From: JAGQTE01 sp964648005
GTDB lineage: Bacteria; Actinomycetota; Acidimicrobiia; Acidimicrobiales; Acidimicrobilacustridaceae
Reading direction: 5' to 3'
Assembly (NCBI GenBank): GCA_964648005.1
Contig: CAZYKR010000293.1
Location: 1-5,055, forward strand
DNA: 5,055 nt
Both the position numbers and the translations under genes were made by a program. Below the pieces are notes generated by a model. It had not been told where the DNA came from and ran no database searches. It saw only the letters and a program-made list of their open reading frames with translations. Of the stretch, positions 1 through 4,922 are shown one piece after another. The stretch's first letter is position 1, and each line of letters starts with the position of its first letter.

Positions 1-1229
1 GCAAGCCGCTCGACGGCGTGCGGATCCTGGCCGCCGAACAGATGCAGGCGCTGCCCTTCGCCACGCAGCTGCTGGCACGCCTCGGTGCCGACGTGGTGAA
101 GGTCGAGCACCCGGTGCACGGCGAGTCCGGCCGAGGCTCGAGCCCGGCGATGACCGACCCGGCGGGCCGCAGCGTCGGCGCCACCTATCTGCGCAACAAC
201 CTCGGCAAGCGCTCGGTCGGCATCGACCTCAAGACATCCGAGGGCCAAGACCTGTTCTGCTCGCTCATCCCCCAATTCGACGTGGTCGCCGAGAACTTCA
301 AGGCCGGGACGATGCAGCGCATGGGACTCGGTTACGACGACCTGGCCGACCGGTTCCCCGAGATGATCTACGTGTCGCTCACCGGGTTCGGCAACGGCTG
401 GGGTGACGGGGAGACCAGCGGTTGGGCCCCGACGCCGTACCGCTCGTGGCCGGCCTACGCCTCGGTCGTCGAGGCGATGTCGGGCATCTACGAGTACAAG
501 TCCGGCCCCGACGCGCCGCCCGTGACGATCCCGGTCGGCGCCCTCGGCGACATCTCGTCGGCGCTGTTCGCCGCCGTCGGCATCCTCGCCGCGCTGCGCC
601 ACCGCGACCGCACCGGCACGGGCCAGTACGTCGACATCGCCATGCTCGACGCCGTGATCGCCATGACCGACGTCGTCACCAACTTCTGGTCGCTCGGCGT
701 GCGGTCGCACGAGCTCGAGGTGATCTGCGAAGGCTTCAAGGCCGCCGACGGGTACGTCGTGTGCCAGATCGTGCGCGAGCCCCAGTTCTTCGCCCTCGGC
801 GACGTCGTGGGTCGACCGGATTGGCGCGACGACGAGCGCTTCGCCACCCGCGCCGGCTGGCGACCCCACCTCGACAGCGAGATCCGCCCCGCCGTCGAGG
901 CGTGGATGGCGGACAAGACCAAGCTCGAGGCGGCGATGGCGTTGACCGAGGCCGGCATCGTCGCCGGACCCTCGAACAGCGCCCCGGACGTCATCGCCGA
1001 CCCGCACGTAGCGGCGCGCAACATGCTCGTGGAGATGCCGCGCAGCGACGACGTCGACGAACCGGTGCTCATCCCGGGCAACCCGGTGAAGATGTCCGCG
1101 GTCGCCGAAGGGCCCGAGACGCGCGTGCCGTGGGTGGGCGAGCACACGGACGAGGTGCTGGCCGCCGAGCTCGGCCTCGACGCCGAGACGCTCGCCGACC
1201 TCCGCGCCCGGGGCGTCATCGGCGGCTGA
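1..1229 (+). CDS. CaiB/BaiF (family III) CoA transferase, 5' partial
   Basis: This is a family III CoA transferase, a cytoplasmic enzyme that moves CoA between carboxylic acids through aspartyl-CoA intermediates. The reading frame is open from base 3 and translates as KPLDGV before the GTG at base 18. That is the normal family N-terminus, so the GTG is an internal valine and the true start lies outside the window. Landmarks in order are GADVVKVEHP (about bases 87-116), the substrate-loop element VVAENFKAG, LTGFG, and GALGD, whose aspartate at 549-551 aligns with the catalytic Asp of formyl-CoA transferase. GTGQYVDIAMLDA and the C-terminal GEHTDEVL and RARGVIGG follow. About 408 residues are visible, close to full length for the family (roughly 380-430). 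The family call is very secure. The substrate is unknown, and racemase-type members share this fold. It converges on the next gene. Confidence 0.95.
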   Translation, partial: KPLDGVRILAAEQMQALPFATQLLARLGADVVKVEHPVHGESGRGSSPAMTDPAGRSVGATYLRNNLGKRSVGIDLKTSEGQDLFCSLIPQFDVVAENFKAGTMQRMGLGYDDLADRFPEMIYVSLTGFGNGWGDGETSGWAPTPYRSWPAYASVVEAMSGIYEYKSGPDAPPVTIPVGALGDISSALFAAVGILAALRHRDRTGTGQYVDIAMLDAVIAMTDVVTNFWSLGVRSHELEVICEGFKAADGYVVCQIVREPQFFALGDVVGRPDWRDDERFATRAGWRPHLDSEIRPAVEAWMADKTKLEAAMALTEAGIVAGPSNSAPDVIADPHVAARNMLVEMPRSDDVDEPVLIPGNPVKMSAVAEGPETRVPWVGEHTDEVLAAELGLDAETLADLRARGVIGG

Positions 1230-1250
1230 GCGCCGGGCGGCTCAGAGCCG
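1223..1250. terminator. possible bidirectional hairpin over two facing stop codons
   Basis: CTGAGC (1226-1231) pairs perfectly with GCTCAG (1240-1245) around an 8-base GC-rich loop. Three more outer pairs (CGG 1223-1225 with CCG 1248-1250) form across a two-base bulge. The TGA of the CoA transferase and the reversed TGA of the facing gene both lie in the stem. No T-tract follows on either strand, so this is at best a weak or Rho-assisted terminator. The position between convergent genes is the main support. Confidence 0.3.
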
Positions 1251-1643
1251 CACGAACTCACCGAGCTCGCACTGGGGCGGGTCACTCACCGTCCAACCCG
1301 TGCTCCACACAGAGTACAGCACCACGCACCGGCGCCACCCCGACAGCTCGACCTGATCGATGGCGTCACGCAACTCGGCGGTGCGGGCCTTGGCGCCGTT
1401 CCAGATGAAGCGGGCGAACCACGGCGGGTCGATGGCGACGTCGAGCCACTGCACGGTGCACTCGGGATTGGAGCTGCACAGCTGCCGGTGCACGACGGCG
1501 AGCTGGTAGCTCGGCCGGCGGAAGATGTGTGCGTGCACCGATCCCCACGGCGAGACGTCGACGCGATAGTGCGCCGTGGCGGTGAGCGTGCAGCCCACGG
1601 ACAGCATGGTGACGGACAGGGCGATGAGCAGGATGCGTCGCAT
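1242..1643 (-). CDS. small exported or lipoprotein-like protein, unknown function
   Basis: This predicted protein has 133 residues and I do not recognise a family. The N-terminus is a clear export signal: MRR, then a hydrophobic run (about residues 4-17) ending LSVGC, with Cys18 in a permissive lipobox. An alternative is signal peptidase I cleavage after TATA (residue 24). The rest has four cysteines (56, 62, 106, 125), suiting two disulfides, and is rich in tryptophan (34, 66, 75, 81, 103, 113, 117), which suggests a small compact extracytoplasmic domain. The ATG at 1643 was chosen because GGAGG lies five bases before it. A GTG four codons upstream (1655) falls close to that ribosome site and is less likely. 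The gene follows another signal-bearing gene after 27 bases on the same strand, so the two are probably co-transcribed. Codon use matches the neighbours. Confidence 0.75.
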   Translation of the reverse strand: MRRILLIALSVTMLSVGCTLTATAHYRVDVSPWGSVHAHIFRRPSYQLAVVHRQLCSSNPECTVQWLDVAIDPPWFARFIWNGAKARTAELRDAIDQVELSGWRRCVVLYSVWSTGWTVSDPPQCELGEFVRL

Positions 1644-1648
1644 GGCGA

Positions 1649-1653
1649 CCTCC
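1649..1653 (-). promoter_or_regulatory. ribosome binding site that decides the start at 1643
   Basis: On the minus strand GGAGG sits five bases upstream of the ATG at 1643. It is a full-strength Shine-Dalgarno site and favours this ATG over the upstream in-frame GTG at 1655. Confidence 0.75.
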
Positions 1654-1670
1654 ACGAATGGCAGACGGGT

Positions 1671-2036
1671 TCAGGACGCGCAGTGCTGGGTGACTGCGGC
1701 GTCGAGCGCTTCGGCAGCGGATCGGTGCTCGTCGACGACCGCCGCGGCGTCGTCGCCGCGCTCGATGGCACGCAACGCCGACGCCACGTCGCGGGCGTGC
1801 GGCTGGAACCGCTCGTCGGCGGACTCGAGCACCTCGATGCCGGGGGCGACGATGCCGAGGGCGATCGGCTGGTCGACCGCGACGTCGAGCGCGTGCGTGG
1901 CACCGTTCGGCGGAGCGAGCAGGGCACAGACCTGCCCTGGGGCGGGATCCGAGCAGGCCCCGCCCGCGGCCATCGCAATGACGACCGCCATCAGTCGGCG
2001 AGGACGAAGGAGTCGGTGCGAAGCTCGATGCAACAT
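1671..2036 (-). CDS. small putative lipoprotein or secreted helical protein, unknown function
   Basis: This predicted protein has 121 residues and I do not recognise a family. It starts with a strongly basic n-region (residues 1-14, with five Arg and two His). A hydrophobic segment, LMAVVIAMAAGGA (15-27), and Cys28 follow; the cysteine fits only a permissive lipobox. The mature part is Ala- and Asp-rich. From about residue 68 it looks mostly helical (ESADERFQPHARDVASALRA and onward). Cys37 and the near-terminal Cys119 could form a disulfide joining the two ends. The frame stays open further upstream, but that extension runs into the divergent kinase gene and is low-complexity Ser/Thr/Ala, so ATG 2036 is preferred. 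A -10-like TACGGT lies 8 bases before this ATG with no Shine-Dalgarno, consistent with leaderless translation. An internal ATG at 1991 would keep the hydrophobic core but lose the basic region. It is first of two in a probable operon. Confidence 0.7.
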   Translation of the reverse strand: MLHRASHRLLRPRRLMAVVIAMAAGGACSDPAPGQVCALLAPPNGATHALDVAVDQPIALGIVAPGIEVLESADERFQPHARDVASALRAIERGDDAAAVVDEHRSAAEALDAAVTQHCAS

Positions 2037-2044
2037 GGCGGCCG

Positions 2045-2073
2045 ACCGTAAGAGTACCTGGACGGAAATGCAA
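2045..2073 (-). promoter_or_regulatory. candidate leaderless promoter for the 2036-1671 gene
   Basis: Reading leftward, TTGCAT (2073-2068) and TACGGT (2050-2045) are separated by 17 bases. The -10 ends 8 bases before the ATG at 2036, which would put the transcription start at or next to the start codon. No Shine-Dalgarno is visible. Both hexamers match the sigma-70 consensus only partly, but the spacing is ideal and the region is AT-richer than its surroundings. Confidence 0.4.
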
Positions 2074-2086
2074 TGAGATTTACTGA
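2059..2086 (+). promoter_or_regulatory. candidate leaderless promoter for the kinase gene
   Basis: TGGACG (2059-2064) and TACTGA (2081-2086) are separated by 16 bases. The -10 ends 8 bases before the ATG at 2095, the same distance as in the divergent partner, and again no Shine-Dalgarno is present. It overlaps the oppositely oriented promoter, so the two could compete for RNA polymerase. Confidence 0.4.
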
Positions 2087-2090
2087 AATC
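2077..2090. repeat. short inverted repeat, possible operator
   Basis: GATTT (2077-2081) and AAATC (2086-2090) form a perfect inverted repeat around ACTG. It overlaps the proposed -10 of the kinase promoter, where a bound repressor would block transcription. Five-base arms are short and could occur by chance. Confidence 0.3.
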
Positions 2091-2094
2091 GGCT

Positions 2095-3156
2095 ATGCCT
2101 GACGGCGCCGGGTCGGCCTTGGTGCCCGCCATCGAGGCAGCCCGTGTCGAGTGGGCCGGGCCCTTCGTCGAGACCGAGATCTTCGGCACCGCCGATGCCG
2201 AGGCCGTAGCGGCGATGGTCGAGGCGGCCGTGGTCGAGCGCATCGGCGCCACGGTCGAGCGATGCCTGTTCTGGCAGGTGTCGGTCGGCTGCGTGGCTGG
2301 CGTGGTGCTCGGCGACGGCCGCGAACTCGTACTCAAGGCGCATCAGCATCGCTACAGCGAGGCGTTCCTGCGTGCCGCCGTCGAGACCCAGCGCCTGGTC
2401 GCGGCCGCCGGGCTCCCCTGCCCGACTCCGATCGTCAACCCCTTCCGCATCGGGCCGACCTGGGCAACCGTCGAGTCCTACCGGCCGGCGCCGCCAGATG
2501 AGCACCCAGCCGGCGACGACACCACACTCGCCGCCTCAGCCACCGCATTCGCCGCCGTCGTGCGGGTCGCCTCCCAGACGACCAACCCGACAACGCACGC
2601 CGCGCTCGCCGCCCATCCGCTGCGCGCCACCGAGCACGACGGCTTGTGGCCGACGCCGCACAGCCCGCTGTTCGACTTCGACCTCGCGGCTGCCGACGCC
2701 GCCTGGATCGACGCCCTGGCAACCGAGGCCCGCGCCCGGCGCGACGCACCCACCGATGCCGCAGCGGTGGTCGCCCACACCGACTGGTCGCATCGCAACG
2801 TGCGCTTCGCCGCCGACGGCACCGTGGCGGTCGCCTGGGACTGGGACAGCCTGGCGGCGATCGATGAACCGGCGGCCATGGGTCAGGCTGCCGCGACCTG
2901 GCGTGTCACGGGCGAGCCCGACCACGGCGACTATCCGTCACCCGGCGAGATCGACGCCTACCTCGAGGCGTACGCCGACGGTCGACGGCGTCCGCTCACG
3001 AGCGACGAGACGGGCCGGGCGCGCGCCGCTGCGCTGTGGGTCATCGCCTACGCCGCCCGCTGCGAGCATGCCCTGGCCCAACGATGGCCCGACGAGCCGA
3101 CGCCTCGCATCGCCACCGAGCGGCTCGCCGCCAGCGGCGCAGCCTTGCTGCGCTGA
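2095..3156 (+). CDS. aminoglycoside-phosphotransferase-fold (APH family) kinase
   Basis: This 353-residue cytoplasmic kinase has the APH/choline-kinase fold, a family that moves ATP phosphate to small molecules such as sugars, amino alcohols or antibiotics. The N-lobe has a strand pair with the likely ATP-anchoring lysine (ELVLKAH, Lys81). The segment LVAAAGLPCPTPI (about 101-113) matches the family pattern before the hinge. The catalytic loop is HTDWSHRNV, giving His228, Asp230 (base) and Asn235 (metal). The second metal site is AWDWDS (Asp249, Asp251). The C-terminal helical part, with AYADGR and ALWVIAYAARCEHAL, is also typical. All catalytic residues are present, so it should be active. 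The substrate is not evident, and nothing points to drug resistance specifically. The ATG at 2095 is chosen for its -10-like hexamer 8 bases upstream; the next Met is residue 41. The gene diverges from the lipoprotein pair and ends 7 bases from the facing gene. Confidence 0.85.
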   Translation: MPDGAGSALVPAIEAARVEWAGPFVETEIFGTADAEAVAAMVEAAVVERIGATVERCLFWQVSVGCVAGVVLGDGRELVLKAHQHRYSEAFLRAAVETQRLVAAAGLPCPTPIVNPFRIGPTWATVESYRPAPPDEHPAGDDTTLAASATAFAAVVRVASQTTNPTTHAALAAHPLRATEHDGLWPTPHSPLFDFDLAAADAAWIDALATEARARRDAPTDAAAVVAHTDWSHRNVRFAADGTVAVAWDWDSLAAIDEPAAMGQAAATWRVTGEPDHGDYPSPGEIDAYLEAYADGRRRPLTSDETGRARAAALWVIAYAARCEHALAQRWPDEPTPRIATERLAASGAALLR

Positions 3157-3163
3157 GCGCGCG

Positions 3164-3607
3164 CTACTCGTAGATCACGCCGCGCCAGTCGCCGGTCAGC
3201 AGCACCGTCGACAGTGCCGTGCCCGCACGCACCAGCCACGTCACGACCAGCTCCGGGTCGGCGTCGGGCGGGATCTCGATGACGATGCCGCGCCGCGGGC
3301 TGTCCTGCACCGGTCGCCAGCCATCGGGCAGCGTGATGCCCGCCTCGCGCAGCACGGCCCCCGCCCGGGTGCTCATGCCGTGCTGGATGCCGACGGACTC
3401 GCGCGTCCAGGTGCACACCGGGATCGCCGGGCCGCGCGCGCCGAAGATCGACGCCCACACCGACGGGCGCGGCACGTCCTCGGGGTCGTCGACCAAGGGG
3501 ATCAGGTTCACCCAACCCTGCCCGGCGCGCACCCTGCCGGCCGCGGCGCGCAGCAGCGCGTCGGGCACCGTGCCCACGAAGTCGACGATCTCGAGCGGGT
3601 CCGCCAT
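3164..3607 (-). CDS. conserved-looking cytoplasmic protein, unknown function
   Basis: This protein has 147 residues, no signal peptide and no membrane segment. I cannot name the family. Near-saturated G/C third positions and balanced composition argue that it is a real gene. The N-terminal part holds VGTVPDALLRAAAGRVRAG and a strand-like GWVNLIPLVDD (about 31-41). The C-terminal half has the most domain-like stretch: GWRPVQDSPRRGIVIEIPP (96-114), then DPELVVTWLVRAGTALSTV (117-135) and a final TGDWRGVIYE. There is one cysteine (65), and His76 lies in GIQHGMSTRAGAVLREAG. The pattern suggests an alpha/beta domain, with no obvious catalytic triad or metal motif. ATG 3607 is the furthest sensible start, since the upstream bases hold the divergent dehydrogenase promoter. 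No Shine-Dalgarno is seen; a -10-like CAGAAT lies 8 bases upstream. It converges on the kinase gene. Confidence 0.75.
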   Translation of the reverse strand: MADPLEIVDFVGTVPDALLRAAAGRVRAGQGWVNLIPLVDDPEDVPRPSVWASIFGARGPAIPVCTWTRESVGIQHGMSTRAGAVLREAGITLPDGWRPVQDSPRRGIVIEIPPDADPELVVTWLVRAGTALSTVLLTGDWRGVIYE

Positions 3608-3615
3608 GGCGACCC

Positions 3616-3621
3616 ATTCTG
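3616..3621 (-). promoter_or_regulatory. candidate -10 element for the 3607-3164 gene
   Basis: Reading leftward, CAGAAT ends 8 bases before the ATG at 3607. It keeps the conserved A2, A4, A5 and T6 of the -10 consensus but lacks the first T, and no good -35 is found 16-18 bases upstream. The support is its spacing, identical to that of the two other genes lacking a Shine-Dalgarno. Confidence 0.25.
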
Positions 3622-3625
3622 GTCA

Positions 3626-3655
3626 TTGGCAGGCCGGACACCGGACCCCTAGGAT
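3626..3655 (+). promoter_or_regulatory. sigma-70-type promoter for the dehydrogenase operon
   Basis: TTGGCA (3626-3631) matches the -35 consensus at five of six positions. TAGGAT (3650-3655) keeps the conserved TA and AT of the -10, and the spacer is 18 bases. Transcription would start near 3662, giving a leader of about 27 bases that contains the ribosome site at 3679-3682. Confidence 0.5.
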
Positions 3656-3656
3656 T

Positions 3657-3671
3657 CTGACGACCCGTCAG
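3657..3671. promoter_or_regulatory. perfect 15-base palindrome, candidate operator
   Basis: CTGACG (3657-3662) and CGTCAG (3666-3671) are exact inverted copies around ACC. The element starts one base after the proposed -10 and covers the predicted transcription start, a classic position for a repressor dimer. It does not match the KstR or KstR2 consensus as I recall them, so no regulator family is assigned. A small RNA hairpin in the leader is the alternative reading. Confidence 0.45.
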
Positions 3672-3678
3672 GAAACCC

Positions 3679-3682
3679 GAGG
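3679..3682 (+). promoter_or_regulatory. ribosome binding site of the dehydrogenase
   Basis: GAGG lies six bases before ATG 3689. Unlike the kinase and unknown genes to its left, this gene has both a leader and a Shine-Dalgarno site. Confidence 0.65.
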
Positions 3683-3688
3683 CAGCCC

Positions 3689-4909
3689 ATGGACTTCGAT
3701 TTCACGCCCGAGCAGCAGGCCTTCGCCGCCGAGGTCGAGGCGTTCCTCGACGAGCACGACGATCCCGACGTCTTCGACGTCACCCGCGAGAACATGGCGC
3801 AGATCGTCGACACCCCGAAGCGCCGGGCGTTCATGAAGCAGGTCGGCCGCAAGGGCTGGCTCGGCATGACCTGGCCCAAGGAGTACGGCGGGTCCGAGGG
3901 TGAGGGCGTGTACGAGTTCATCCTCAACGAGGCGCTGGCGGCGCGTGGCGGTCCGCAGATCGGCAAGGGCGTCGGCATCATCGGCAAGACCCTCATCGCC
4001 CACGGCAACGACCACCTCAAGGACACGTTCCTGCCGATGATCCTCGAGAACGACGTCGAGTTCGCCGTCGGCTACTCCGAGCCCAACGCCGGATCGGACG
4101 CAGCGTCGATGAAGCTCAAGGCGGAGCGCACCACCGTCGACGGCAAGGACGGGTGGCTCATCAACGGGCAGAAGACCTGGACCACCTCGGCGCACTTCGC
4201 CGAGTGGTACTGGCTCGGCACCCGCACCGATCCCGACAACAAGCACCACGGCATCACGCTGATGCTCGTACCGCTCGATCAGCCGGGCGTGGAGATCCGC
4301 GGCATCTGGACGATGGGCGACGAACGCACCAACGAGGTGTTCATCGACAACGTGTTCGTCCCGGACGAGTACGTCGTCGGCGAGGTGAACAAGGGCTTCC
4401 AGTACATCTCCCAAGCGCTCGACCTCGAGCGCTTCACCATGTTCACGTTCTCGCCCATCAAACAGCGCCTCGACGTGCTGACCGACTACGTGCGCACCAC
4501 CACTCGCGACGGCGCTCCCCTCAAGGACGATCCGACCGTGCGTGCCCGCATGGCCCGGCTGCACACCGAGGCCGAGGTGGCCCGGGTGATGGGCCTCAAG
4601 GTCGTCGACCGGTCGGTGAAGGCCGAGCGCGCCACCCACGAGGGCGGCCAGTACGTGCCGCCGCCGACGGTCGAGTCGTCCGAGTACAAGCTGTTCGCCA
4701 CCGAGTTCAGCCGCCGCCTCGCCAACGCCTCGATGGACATCGGCGGGCCCGGCAGCCAGCTGCGGGTGCGCACCGAGGACGCGCCGATGGTCGGTCGTGC
4801 CGAGTCGACCTATCGCTACACCGTGATCGACACGATCGGCGGCGGCGCCAGCGAGATCCAGAAGAACATCATCGCCAGGCGCGGCCTGGGCCTCCCGAAG
4901 AACTTCTGA
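3689..4909 (+). CDS. acyl-CoA dehydrogenase, FadE family (FadE26-like)
   Basis: This 406-residue FAD enzyme should oxidise an acyl-CoA to the 2,3-enoyl-CoA and pass electrons to an electron-transfer flavoprotein. The order is typical: an N-terminal helical domain opening FDFTPEQQAF; GWLGMTWPKEYGG (56-68); the beta domain with GYSEPNAGSDAAS (128-140) and NGQKTWTTSA (159-168) for flavin and substrate contact; and the C-terminal helical domain with IGGPGSQ (351-357) and GGGASEIQKNIIA (384-396). The residue aligning with the medium-chain enzyme's catalytic Glu (EGTSQIQ) is Gly385. A glutamate is instead present in ALDLERF (Glu247), the helix-G position used by isovaleryl-CoA dehydrogenase and mycobacterial FadE26. 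This supports activity on branched or bulky acyl-CoAs, and FadE26-type subunits usually work with a second dehydrogenase subunit that is not seen here. The start is set by GAGG six bases upstream. A CaiB-type gene follows after 13 bases, probably in the same operon. The family is secure; the substrate is not. Confidence 0.95.
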   Translation: MDFDFTPEQQAFAAEVEAFLDEHDDPDVFDVTRENMAQIVDTPKRRAFMKQVGRKGWLGMTWPKEYGGSEGEGVYEFILNEALAARGGPQIGKGVGIIGKTLIAHGNDHLKDTFLPMILENDVEFAVGYSEPNAGSDAASMKLKAERTTVDGKDGWLINGQKTWTTSAHFAEWYWLGTRTDPDNKHHGITLMLVPLDQPGVEIRGIWTMGDERTNEVFIDNVFVPDEYVVGEVNKGFQYISQALDLERFTMFTFSPIKQRLDVLTDYVRTTTRDGAPLKDDPTVRARMARLHTEAEVARVMGLKVVDRSVKAERATHEGGQYVPPPTVESSEYKLFATEFSRRLANASMDIGGPGSQLRVRTEDAPMVGRAESTYRYTVIDTIGGGASEIQKNIIARRGLGLPKNF

Positions 4910-4911
4910 GG
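4908..4911 (+). promoter_or_regulatory. ribosome binding site overlapping the dehydrogenase stop codon
   Basis: GAGG begins inside the TGA stop of the dehydrogenase and lies 11 bases before GTG 4923. The spacing is somewhat long, but it is the only Shine-Dalgarno match here. The overlap suggests translational coupling of the two genes. Confidence 0.45.
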
Positions 4912-4922
4912 CAGCACCCGAC

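Noticed and set aside
18..20. GTG as start codon of the left-edge CoA transferase
   Set aside because: The frame is open to the window edge and the upstream residues KPLDG are part of the conserved family N-terminus, so this GTG is an internal valine.
2037..2336. Upstream extension of the leftward lipoprotein-like gene into the kinase region
   Set aside because: The extra 100 residues are low-complexity Ser/Thr/Ala, lie antisense to the kinase N-terminus and would bury the signal peptide in the middle of the protein.
2095..3156. Calling the kinase an aminoglycoside resistance gene
   Set aside because: The APH fold is shared by many metabolic kinases, and nothing in the sequence or neighbours indicates antibiotic modification.
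3156..3165. Palindrome AGCGCGCGCT between the convergent stops
   Set aside because: It is only an alternating GC run with no loop, so it cannot fold into a useful hairpin. It is expected by chance in this base composition.
2372..3652. Long rightward open frame (426 codons) overlapping the kinase in another frame
   Set aside because: Its composition is Pro/Arg/Ser/Thr-rich, it spans the convergent junction and runs antisense through the 147-residue gene. The kinase frame has the catalytic motifs.
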